Assembly (NCBI RefSeq): GCF_012489685.1
Contig: NC_080046.1
Location: 59,882,195-59,946,194 of the forward strand
DNA length: 64,000 bases
Direction of reading: 5' to 3'
Origin: Lotus japonicus
Lineage: Eukaryota > Streptophyta > Magnoliopsida > Fabales > Fabaceae
How positions within the stretch are numbered: position 1 is the stretch's first letter; every line of letters begins with the position of its first letter. The position numbers were made by a program, and so were the translations under genes. The notes under the pieces are model-generated. The model saw only the letters and a list, made by a program, of their open reading frames with translations. It made no database searches and was not told where the DNA came from. Shown here piece by piece: positions 36,874 through 46,661 of this stretch.

Positions 36874-37053
36874 ATGAGGCAACCTGAAGTCTGGGGCCAT
36901 GGCTCCATAGTGGCGTTTCTCATCATCGCAGCCATTCTTCTCTTCGGCCCACTTTTCATGGGTGCCATTTCGCCGCCAGGAATTCCTCTGGTTCTTGTTT
37001 TTCCGGTGGTTATTGTAGCGGTTCTCATCTTTCTCATTGTTGTCTCTAACTGA
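36874..37053 (+). CDS. Small two-pass membrane protein, 59 residues
   Basis: A single-exon ORF starting MRQPEVWGHG, with hydrophobic segments at about 10-30 and 37-57 separated by the loop GAISPPGIP. GC content is clearly higher than in the flanks, and the frame is compact with a normal leader, which argues for a real gene. An upstream in-frame ATG-like start at 36814 would add 20 residues of leader translation and is less likely. I believe similar tiny membrane proteins are annotated as unknown transmembrane proteins in plants, but cannot confirm homology. Confidence 0.6.
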   Translation: MRQPEVWGHGSIVAFLIIAAILLFGPLFMGAISPPGIPLVLVFPVVIVAVLIFLIVVSN

Positions 37054-39060
37054 CGATTGCACAATTTGATGGAGCGAATTGAGAAGCAGCACTATATATA
37101 TGGGATTAGTCTTTTCTTTTCTTGTTTTTTTCTTTTCAAATATGTATGTTCTGTTGTGAGCAATTCGTGAAGATTATTCTTCATGAAACACATTATGTTA
37201 TGTACAAGTCCAGTACTATTTAAGTGCTTTCAGTGTAGTAAAATCCTTTATTTCATTTTAATTTACTAAGTGCTGTTTCTGTTCAATTTCTTAATGTAGT
37301 TCCCCTGAGTGCAGTTTTAGTGGTTCAGTTTGTTTATTTTACAATCAACAATTAGCAAATGATATCCCCTTTTCTCCCAAATTGCTATTAAGACATCATG
37401 AGTTGAATTGTGCAATCTTCTATATGTATGTCTTGTTAGAATTTTGGGTCACAAATGTAACTTTTAATTGTGTTAGGGCCATTATTTAATTAGCCAAAAC
37501 TAAAGTGGTCTATTTAATATTGATCTTATGGCTAAGAGCATATGTGTTATGAAAAGATATTGTGCAGATACCATAAGGCAATATTCTAATTTGATGAGGG
37601 GCCAAATTAGAAATATTGAAAACAGAATTGTAACTGATGCAGTTACATATAGGGTTATGGTCCCCAATTGTAGACACAACACAGTAACGTGAAAAGTTTC
37701 TCCTCATCCCCATCAGAGAAGAACATCAGGAAACCCTAAGGGTGATCTACAATTGGAAGATAACAATCCCAGATCCTTCAACGATTCTCATGGCTCATTC
37801 AGGTACGCTTCCGCTCTAGATCTTCATCATGTTTTTCGGGTATGGGTTAATCAAGTGTGGTTTCGGATTATGCTCCTATTTTCTATATGGGTAGAAAAGC
37901 ATGTGGTTAGGAACAAATCCTTATTTGTTAGAAACCTACATGTCTTATATAGTTCTATATATATTTTTTTTCCTTTTATTTGGAGATTATTGGTCATGTA
38001 ATCTTGTACCATTTGATCATATATATTACTAGATTTTGCTTCATCATTAAATTGATCTAAAATTAAAAAGTAAGACTAGTACTTGAACCATCAAGAATAT
38101 CATCTACTTCTCATTGACATGGTTCCTTCTAATTTTTTCCATGTTTTCGTTCCACGCGCTCTGTGATGGATCACGACATCCATGGATGCTCCCAAATTCA
38201 TCCAAACCACTACAAACGTTTTGCATGCCACCTTCCTCATGGTTTCTTATCTTCCTTTACGAGCCATGCAAAATGAGAATCATGTGTATGAGATCACTGT
38301 TTCTTTTCTCCGTTGTCTCTTTCTCGAGTCCACCATCATGGATCTATATGCCATCCCTTAATTTCTGTATTTGGAATAATCACATGGGATATCAAGCATC
38401 AAGTGTTTTTTCCCCTTTCGATCATTTATGGTGTGGTGAAATAGCAAAGTTCTATTGATTGTACATGTAAAAAAAATCACCACGACTACCAACTAAAGTC
38501 TTTTATTTATGTTTTCTTGTACAAAATTTTCTAATTTGAGAAGTTTTATTAACCGTGCCTGTAAAAAATTTTACACTAACAATGGATATTAACTAATTAT
38601 GGTTCAAATTTTTCTATTTATTTGAGAATTGTGGACATTATGAACTTGAAATTCATATGTTAAACTATTAGCACAAGATGAGTAAAGAGATGACTTATGA
38701 TCCTGTACCGAAAAAAAAAAATTACTTTGATATGATCGCCTCACAGTTTATAATTTTTTTTCTGTTTACTTTTCTTCCCTTCAGTGCTTTTTATTTTATT
38801 TTCTCTACAACTGTTTGTTTCCTTTTTTTTAATGATTGAAAAGCTAAAAATGGGCAAAAGTGACATGTTTATGTAGGAATAACTAAAAAGAAGTTATTGT
38901 AGAAACTAATATTTTCTTGTTGAGTGGCTAAATCAGTAGAAACTCTAATTATTTTCAATCAATAGTATATAATGGAGATTGGAGATCAATGGTTAATCCT
39001 GCATTTCATTGGAATTTAAAAGATAGCATTACTCAGCTAGGTAAAAGATAAGAAATAACA
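37054..39060. other. Intergenic region, possible LTR relic near 37430-38010
   Basis: The first 200 bp are the probable 3' UTR of the 36874 gene. The stretch 37434-37850 (tgttagaattttgggtcac... to gctctagatcttcatc) looks like a retrotransposon LTR plus leader, but I cannot find a partner LTR. The 114-codon ORF at 38114-38458 shows no recognisable domain. The remainder is AT-rich with nothing supported. Confidence 0.4.
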
Positions 39061-39332
39061 TGGAATCAGTTCTTAACATTGAATAAAGTTCTTTATTTCA
39101 TTCATATATATAAACTTCCGCTTACAACAAGATAAACATAGACAGCTTGCTGCGAGGAGGAAGTAAGAGCTTCCATCCATCACAATTTACAAGCAATAAG
39201 TAGCAACAAGAACAACACATAGTTTAGTATTATTTGATTGATTAACATTTATATGGATGTTTATTGGTTATTAATTAATATAACACAGCGTGCATGCGTT
39301 AGGCATATGAATATTGCACATGATGCAACTAA

Positions 39333-39716
39333 TTAACGTTTGCATTGGAAGTCTGAGGGCAAGTTGTGGCCACAGCGGTTGAAAATGGTGTGCATGGCAA
39401 TTTCAATGTCGAAGTGGATATGGAAGAAACGGGCCTTGAATGCACGGCAAAGGCACACGGCGGCAGCATCAATACCGGTTATCTTACCGATGAGGGAGCA
39501 GCAGCGCTCTCTTTTTTCTGGAGGATGAACCACCGCGTTCAACAAGCCTGAGCAAACACCCAATTCCAAGTAAGGACAAGTAGTAGGTGATGCTTCAGGG
39601 GATTGGGCGGGTGCAAGTGATGCTTTGGGGAATTGGGCGGAGGAGCCAAGGGTGGAGAACAAAAAGAGGTTAACTAGCAGGAGAAGTACTACTGCAGCAC
39701 TCTTTGAAGATCCCAT
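39333..39716 (-). CDS. Hybrid proline-rich protein with eight-cysteine domain (HyPRP)
   Basis: A secreted cell-wall-type protein of the LTP/2S-albumin-like superfamily, 127 residues, single exon. Residues 1-26 are a signal peptide (VVLLLLVNLFLF), 27-45 a short Pro/Ser/Ala linker, and 47-125 the eight-cysteine domain with Cys at 47, 55, 72, 73, 88, 90, 115 and 125 in the C-C-CC-CXC-C-C order. TATA box cctataaat (minus) lies at 39772-39780, about 55 nt before the ATG; a polyadenylation-like aataaa lies at 39092-39097. Its near-duplicate at 46662-48662 shares the signal peptide, domain, TATA box and 3' flank. HyPRPs are linked to wall structure and stress, but the specific role is unknown. Confidence 0.92.
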   Translation of the reverse strand: MGSSKSAAVVLLLLVNLFLFSTLGSSAQFPKASLAPAQSPEASPTTCPYLELGVCSGLLNAVVHPPEKRERCCSLIGKITGIDAAAVCLCRAFKARFFHIHFDIEIAMHTIFNRCGHNLPSDFQCKR

Positions 39717-39771
39717 TTTCTATTTAGTTTGCTTGTGGTGGATGGATGGACATTGTCAGGCTAGTTACTCA

Positions 39772-39780
39772 ATTTATAGG
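39772..39780 (-). promoter_or_regulatory. TATA box of the intact HyPRP gene
   Basis: On minus, cctataaattgag lies about 55 nt upstream of the HyPRP start codon. The same word (cctataaattc) lies at the same distance upstream of the expanded HyPRP copy, where it abuts the Tat element. Confidence 0.65.
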
Positions 39781-39885
39781 CAAAGTTTTCTTTTTATTGG
39801 GTTTTGTCAAATTGAATTAATGGAGGGTGAATGGAGGTGTACCTATATCCATCTTACTATCTGTCTATTCCGCCAAATTAATTAG

Positions 39886-40105
39886 TTTGAATTGCAGAGG
39901 CTACTACATACCCTTGAACTAACCTAGACTGTTTGAATTGCAGATGCTACTACATACCCTTGAATTGTAAAGGTGCAAATTGATGAGTTTGAATTGCAGA
40001 GGCTACTACATAGTACATACCCTTGAATTGTAAAGGTGGAAATTGATGAGTTTGAACTGCAGAGGCTACTACATACTCTTGAATTGCAAAGGTGCAATAA
40101 TAGCA
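39886..40105. repeat. Minisatellite upstream of the HyPRP gene
   Basis: About four tandem units of 50-65 bp, each beginning gtttgaattgcag and containing gctactacatac...cttgaatt and, in three of them, gtaaaggtg.aaattgatga. The units differ by internal loss or gain of short blocks such as tagtacatac. It lies 170-390 bp upstream of the HyPRP start, within its promoter region. Confidence 0.85.
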
Positions 40106-40525
40106 GAACCATCAGCAAGTGAACTTTCAAAGCAATGGCTCCCCACATAGACTTACCTTACAAGAAGCTTGGTAAATGTTGATACTTTGTTTGTTCTATC
40201 ATCCAAACTCACAACTCATGAAAATGGTCAGAAATATAAGGATTTTGCTGGAGCTGCATGGAGCCTAAATTCACAACACTCGTCTCAATAGGAAAGGCCA
40301 CCTGAAATACTTATATCAGTGAGAGTTTGAGTTTTAAATTAAGGTTTTCAATACATGACATGTGCATGAAAGCATGATTATCAATAGGATGGCAAGCAAA
40401 TGGTATATACAGGGCCTTTGTATGAAAAAAAAATCTTAAATTTGAATAGATTCTAAACACTTTTTTTGGTGGCAAAGCCAAATTCCTCGAATTCATTGAA
40501 CAACTCAGAGAACGAAAAGAGGCAC

Positions 40526-40639
40526 CTAAAGTGACTGGATTAGTTTCCTCATAGCATGGATAGCACAGACATTGGTATCCTCAATCAATCCAACAAGATA
40601 AGTATCTGCAGCTTCCTGAGGAGCAAGAACAACATGGCT
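40526..40639 (-). pseudogene. Histone H3 fragment (relic)
   Basis: Minus-strand reading of 38 codons: [18 protein letters not shown], then [13 protein letters not shown], then a diverged tail and a stop. This matches the histone-fold core of H3 ([31 protein letters not shown]) with about seven changes. The N-terminal tail and the C-terminal MPKDIQLARRI block are absent, so it is not a working histone. It could be a retroposed piece. Confidence 0.78.
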
Positions 40640-43334
40640 CGAGATCACCACCAACAAATTCAAACCAGATTTCTAAGAAGCAAAAGAAAAAATATACTAA
40701 ATCAATGGTAGAATGAGAAATGCTTGTAAGTTGTAATACATTCTCTTGAACACTCTTTCGAACACACTTTATGTGATTGGTTTATATTTTGAAAAGTTCA
40801 ACAATTTTTAACTAGTGAGAAATGTGTTGACATTTTAAAAAATAAACCAATTAAATGAAGAATGTTATAAAAGTATAAAAGTATATCCAGGGGACATGTA
40901 AAATCAGAACTCATATAAAAGTATACGCATTTTTTTAACAGCCAAGATATATTGAAAGGAAGTAAAGGGGTATTTCAAACCCAATACAAAGAGATAAACA
41001 AAAAATGACAACAAAGAGAAAGTCCCAAAATTCCAGTACCATGCTAGATTAGATCACTCCCTCTTTCAACATTCCTTAGCAGTCAGAGGGATCAGACCCA
41101 GCAACTCATCCAAATCATCTATAGGGGCAGCAATTACATGATAAAAACTAGAAGGCTTCTGGGCCCTCACTTGCAAACATATACTACTGAATGTAACTTT
41201 AATGATTGAAACCACAGTACCAGCATCCTATTCCTACCTCTATAGTTCAGCCCCCAGTTGCAGCCACAGAACCATCTTATAATTTGTCTATCAGCCTCCC
41301 AACCTCAATGAGAATGGCAAAGACATTACAATATGCCAACTCCAAGGCCTAAAACCTTACAACAACAGCCAACCTTAAGAAATCTAAAAAAGTGTCCTAT
41401 ATATCAACCTTGCTGATATTGTCATTAATTCAGCACCATAATAGTACATAACATCCCACGACCTCAGCGACCCGAGATCATCAACAAACAATAGCTCTAC
41501 AGTCTACACCAATATTTGTGACTTGTGAGCTGATACTCAAACATAGTAACCTGTCATCAGACCTCAATATACACCTATATCCCAACATAGCACACTTCAT
41601 CAAATTTAAGCAATGGAAGATCAGATACAGAGATTCCAGTTACAATCTATACTATTCTGCAATTGCAACATTTGTTATGAAATCGAACTGGTAAAGAAAA
41701 TGCTCAATAATTTTTAAAACTCAACTACAAAGAAGGTTTCTAGTGCACATTGCAATTTACAAGCTGTTCTGTCCTTAATCTACACGAGGCACACAATCAA
41801 GAAGCTCAATCTAGCAACATGTTTGTGAGTTTCTCTGAGATAGTGGCATGTTCTTGCAATACGAACACAACCCATTAACAATCGTCGACAAAAACAAAGA
41901 AAATTATGAAAACCTGGTAGCTAGCTGATTCCTTAAATAATAGATTCCTCGTATTCTCGAAGTTTTTTTTTTTTGATAAGCTCGTATTCTCGAAGGTGAA
42001 AGCGTGCATTGAACGACACTATTCACCTGCGTCGCTTCTTTGTGATTTCATTCATTATCACATCTTCGCCCAGTGGAAGTGGTGGTGGCGCAAGGGCGAC
42101 CTCATACTCGATATGTGAGAGACTAATCTCCTGAAATACTGTTACACTAAAGTGGAGATCCCTCAAAATCGAATTTATTCATCCCGAAGTTACGGGGCTA
42201 TTTTGCCAGAGATTCTTAGAGAGTCAAGACTCGAGCCTCTTCCACTTGAACCAACACATTGTGGTATTAGATGCGTTTGTTATTGCTTAGAAAAATGGAT
42301 TTAACCTTATAAAAAATAATTCAATTTATTTTGAGCGATTTAAAAAAAAACTATCTTGCACAATGATGAATGCGTTCTTAAAATTTGTTAATTAACTATA
42401 TTTATTGCAATATTGTTATATATGATGGCATAAAATGACTCTTTAAGTTAAGTCAAGAGTGAGATCTTAACAGACACATTTGGTGACTTCACTGATGTAA
42501 TGATTGCTTGGAATTTAGGCAAACTTAAAAATGTTGGTTGTGTTTTAAACAACAGCCATGCCCCCCACTTAATGACCAATAAAAAGATGCTTAATGGACT
42601 AAAATGTCATGTCATTTGTTTGACTATGTTCCAAGTTTGAATCCTAAACTTCTTAAAATTTGTATTTTATCCCCAACTTTTTGCCAATAACAATGATCAA
42701 GCCCCCACCACCCCCACCAATGGCAACGTTGTTTGAAACTCAAAATTACAAAAATTCAGATCAAAACCCAGATCATGATGGGTCTGAGAAGCAACCCGTT
42801 TCGCACAGATCCACGATGGCAAGGCTGGAGAAGAGGAGAGGTTGTGATGGGCTCAACTTCTGTGGATGCCTTGCTCGATGGAGGTCCCGGACCTCCTGGT
42901 CGCAGGAGAGGTCGTAAGCGGCGGAAGCAAAGGTCGTAGGCGGTGATCGCAGTGACTGGAAAAGAAGAAGGGGAATAACCCATTTGTGCAGATCTGGTGC
43001 TTCAAGAGTTGCTATAGATTGGGGGTTTGTGGGTTGATTTCGCTGTTTTATGGGACTAATTTCATTCAATTGCCTTCTTCAACCTCCAATTTTAGTTTCG
43101 ACAGGGATCCTTGAAAAATCTCTACCTAGGTTTGCTTCTCCCTCGTACAAAAGCAGACAAGGAGCGTTTCTGATGGATGCAACTTGCAAAGTAGAGGGTT
43201 GGCAATGAAAGGAGAAAAAAGAGAGGGATGGGGCTGATGAGATAAGACTTTGTGGTTCATGATGATGATGGACATGGAGAATGGGGAGGGTCCATCGATG
43301 AAGAAGATGAACAGATTATTATTATTTTTTTTTG
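40640..43334. other. Intergenic region without a supported gene
   Basis: AT-rich with scattered short ORFs. A tRNA-like minus-strand word (ttggttcaagtggaagagg) lies near 42229-42250 without a clear B box. GC-richer DNA at 42700-43230 has overlapping ORFs on both strands, none with a recognisable domain; it may be an old 5' exon or leader of a lost gene. No transposon ends could be fixed. Confidence 0.45.
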
Positions 43335-43578
43335 GGCTTAAATATGTTGGAGGCCCCTATAAAATAGGGGTCCTTTGGTTTAAGCCCCTACAAAATTTTT
43401 TCTTGGGAATAAGCCCCTAATGAGAAAATAATATATAGTGATAAGCCCCTGCCGTCAACTTCCGTTAAAAAATATATGAGTCAACAAACGGAGCTGACGT
43501 GGACCTTTGCCACCTCATCAAGTGGGCCCACAAGCTGTTGACGTGGAAATGAGAAGAGAAATATGAAAATGTCAAATG

Positions 43579-43642
43579 TGGGATTTGAACCCAAGACCTA
43601 GAGCATAATGGGCAACATCCTTCCCACTAGGCTACAAGCTGC
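43579..43642 (-). other. tRNA-like A-box/B-box module in MULE left arm (outer)
   Basis: On minus the stretch reads tagcctagtgggaagga (A-box-like) and, about 45 nt later, gggttcaaatccc (B-box-like). It has no cloverleaf good enough for a functional tRNA. The same module sits in the right arm at 44352-44415, inverted. Confidence 0.55.
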
Positions 43643-43713
43643 ATCTTTAATACAAGTGCAAAATTTGATATATATCTCATTTAAACTTACAATTTTTTTT
43701 AAAAACACCATAA

Positions 43714-43780
43714 TCAGGATTCGAACACCATACATGGAGGATCATACTCAATGTCCTTACAATTGAGCCACTAGCTCATT
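43714..43780 (-). other. tRNA-like module in MULE left arm (inner)
   Basis: On minus: gctagtggctcaattgtaa (A-box-like), then gtgttcgaatcctg (B-box-like). It is diverged from its probable counterpart in the right arm at 44201-44270. Confidence 0.5.
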
Positions 43781-43795
43781 TTGTTATTCATGCGC

Positions 43796-43840
<45 letters not shown>

Positions 43841-44200
43841 GTAAAAAAAAGAACAAGAATTCAACCCCACTTAAATCATAAAAAACTATTATTTTGTTCT
43901 TTCAGTATATATACTCATTAGTACTTAAAAGAAGTCAATATATGAACTCTAATAAATTTGTAAGATTTAACTTTTTTACGTTTTAAAGTTTTGTAAATAT
44001 GTTTTTCTATTTACATTTAATATTTTATTTTGTTTCAAATTGATACATTATATTTTTTTGAACTCCAATTGATACATTATATAAGAGCGTATAAGAGCCT
44101 AAAAATGTAATTTTTAGAACTACCACATCAAATTTATTTAGCATTATCAGTTTGTTTTTAAATATATATTTAGTTTTGCGCTAAAAATACATGCATAAAT

Positions 44201-44270
44201 TAGGCATTGACTTAGTGGTTAGAGCCTCCTCCATGAACCTCTATGTTTTGGGTTCAAATCATGCTTAGGA
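44201..44270 (+). other. tRNA-like module in MULE right arm (inner)
   Basis: On plus: cttagtggttagagcctcc (A-box-like), then gggttcaaatcatgc (B-box-like). It faces outward, as the left-arm modules do. Confidence 0.5.
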
Positions 44271-44351
44271 CATTTTTAAATTTTTGGTTGAAATATTAGC
44301 AGCTTCAGTTTAAATAAGATATATATTAAATTTTGCACTTATACTAAAGAT

Positions 44352-44415
44352 GCAGCTTGTAGCCTAGTGGGAAGGATGTTGCCCATTATGCTCTAGGTCT
44401 TGGGTTCAAATCCCA
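44352..44415 (+). other. tRNA-like module in MULE right arm (outer)
   Basis: On plus: tagcctagtgggaagga (A-box-like) and gggttcaaatccc (B-box-like), matching the left outer module almost base for base in inverted orientation. Confidence 0.55.
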
Positions 44416-45140
44416 CATTTGGCATTTTCATATTTCTCTTCTCATTTCCACGTCAGCAGCTTGTGGGCCCACTTGATGAGGTGGCAAAGGTCCACGTCAG
44501 CTCCGTTTGCTGACTCATATATTTTTTAACGGAAGTTGACGACAGGGGCTTATCACTATATATTATTTTCTCATTAGGGGCTTATTCCCAAGAAAAAATT
44601 TTGTAGGGGCTTAAACCAAAGGACCCCTATTTTATAGGGGCTCCCAACATATTTAAGCCTTTTTTTTGGAAGAAAACAAATTAAGTTTTTTTTTAACAAA
44701 AAATATATTAAGTTTTGTTTTTGTTTTGAAATAAACAGATTAAGTTGTTTTACCCCCAATTTGAATATCATAAAACAAACATTTAATTTTTTTTAATATA
44801 AATATAAAATTCACAATACAAATAGTTGAGGGACCAGACTTCAAATTTCAAAAGTTATAATGACAAGGCAACTCATTTACACCATGGCATTCATTGATTG
44901 GATAATAGAGAAACAACATTGTAACCCCCTCTCACAAAACAACATGTAAAAATTTGCCTGGAATTTAACATATGAACATAAAATATATGGTTAATGGACA
45001 AATTAGTCATTGATTATGTAAACGAGTTTAATTTTAGTATCTCCATCGAAAAATAATGTTTAGCGGCAGCTATTTTTAACTGTCACTAAATATCATTTGT
45101 CTTCTGAATGACTAAAAATATTATGTCGCTATTTAATGAG

Positions 45141-45768
45141 GGCTTAAATAACTTTTTAGTCCTTGAAATTATAAAGGGAATCAAATCTAGTCCCTGTAAA
45201 ATTTTCACATCATATCAGGTCCCTAAAATTGTTTTTTTAATCTAATTAAGTCATTTTGCTCAATTTTGACCGGTCAACAGTTTAGTGGCAAGTCTAGTCA
45301 GCTAAGGATGACCACATGGACTTTTTCACATCAATTTTAGTCCTTGAAAAAAAATTAAACAATTTTAATCCCTGTTCTTCCACCTTCATTTTCTTCCTCT
45401 TCCACCTTCTTCCACTTCCCCCATAACTCAAATCCTCTCATAAATTCAAATCCTAAAAAAACTATATGTTCATTATATTCACATTGTTCTTTCAAAACCT
45501 AGGAAATCAGAGGAAAACACAAATCATGCCAACCGGGACTAAAATTGATTAAAATATTTTTCAAGGGATTAAAACTGATGTTAAAAAGTCAACGTGGCCA
45601 TCCATAGCTGACTAGGCTTGCCACTGAACCGTTGACTGGTCAAAATTGAGCAAAATGACTTAATTAGATTAAAAAAACAATTTTAGGGACCCAATTTGAT
45701 GTGAAAATTTTACATGGACCAGGTTTGATTCCCTTTACAATTTCAAGGACTAAAAGAGGATTTAAGCC
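45141..45768. mobile_element. Foldback MULE (628 bp)
   Basis: Terminal ggcttaaata / ggcttaaatcc in inverted orientation, with arms of about 240 bp. The arms share ttgaccggtcaac-type and gaccacatggac/aacgtggccatcc words. A perfect 9-bp target duplication, tttaatgag, lies at 45132-45140 and 45769-45777. The terminal decamer matches the neighbouring MULE and the one at 55043. No coding capacity. Confidence 0.87.
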
Positions 45769-45957
45769 TTTAATGAGATATTTAAAAGCGCCGCGAATGA
45801 CATTTCAATCTAAATCGCTTACATAAATAAGCAATGTAACATGCCTTTGTGTCTCTTTCTTTAAAACTGATTTTTAGCGTAGGGTCTCCTTTTGCTTTCT
45901 CACATAAAACAAAAATGACCAAAATTATGAAAAGAAAAGTAGGAAATCAGAATTGTA

Positions 45958-46150
45958 CACTACAAAAAAACTTGCCATATAGTGACGGTAGCAAACCGTT
46001 GATAACAGATAAAAAATCTGTTGGTAACTGATAAAAAAACTGTAGGTATAGTCCAAAAAACTTATACCGATAGAAATTATTTTCATAGTTTTTAATTCGC
46101 TATGCCGATGGTTTGCTATTCGTCACTATACGGTATAGTGACAGAAATAC
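45958..46150 (+). mobile_element. CACTA-like transposon left end
   Basis: The sequence cactacaaaaaaacttgcc at 45958 matches the terminal motif of CACTA (En/Spm) transposons. Subterminal words around tagtgacgg...ccgttgataac and an inverted tatagtgacaga at 46133-46146 give a self-complementary segment. No matching right end was seen, so it is a fragment or a short derivative. Confidence 0.5.
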
Positions 46151-46661
46151 CTCCGTAAGAATAATAATTTAAGATTTACCTATGAATTCTCTTCTGTCGG
46201 AATACATAAAAAATGACTAAAAAAGATAGTTTTTAACGGCGGTTCAAACCACTGCAACAAGGGAGAAATTGGAAGAAAATGATATGGCCGGCCTAGCCAC
46301 CATAAACTGCTTTATAAGTTCAAGATGAAACTAGGAAGGACCAGAAGCCATTAAACCTAAAACCCTAATTTAGCATCATCATTCTAAATATTATTCATCC
46401 ATAATCACAAAAAATAATATAGTATAGGATTAAAATGCTTCCCTTAAAACTATGAATCAAAAAAAAAATATGAGCATGTATATCAACATAAATGCTCACA
46501 ACAGACAAGTTACAAGATAATCACTTACTAATACACATGCTTAATAATCACACACACACACATATATATATACACACATATATATAAGTTTATTGGTGAT
46601 TAATAAAGATATACAATATATAGTATGCATGCGTTATACATGAATATTGCACATGCTGCAA

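Larger units (their letters stand above)
43335..44659. mobile_element. MULE with long inverted arms carrying tRNA-like modules
   Basis: A 1325-bp element with terminal ggcttaaatatgttgg at both ends in inverted orientation. The arms are nearly identical for about 350 bp (43335-43695 and 44305-44659) and recognisable to about 450 bp. A perfect 9-bp target duplication, ttttttttg, lies at 43326-43334 and 44660-44668, as for Mutator-like elements. Each arm contains tRNA-like modules (separate entries). A TA run sits in the centre near 43802-43837. No transposase. Confidence 0.88.

Noticed and set aside
37434..38010. Solo LTR.
   Set aside because: LTR-like start and leader words are present, but no end or target duplication could be fixed; mentioned only as possible.
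38114..38458. A 114-codon plus-strand ORF with hydrophobic stretches.
   Set aside because: No recognisable domain, no promoter evidence; probably chance in Met/Phe-rich T-rich DNA.
42660..43069. Overlapping ORFs on both strands in a GC-richer stretch.
   Set aside because: Opposite-strand frames compete, none shows a domain, and no splice or promoter context supports any of them.
43579..44415. Functional tRNA genes in the MULE arms.
   Set aside because: A- and B-box-like words are present, but no convincing acceptor stem, anticodon arm or terminator; better described as tRNA-derived modules.
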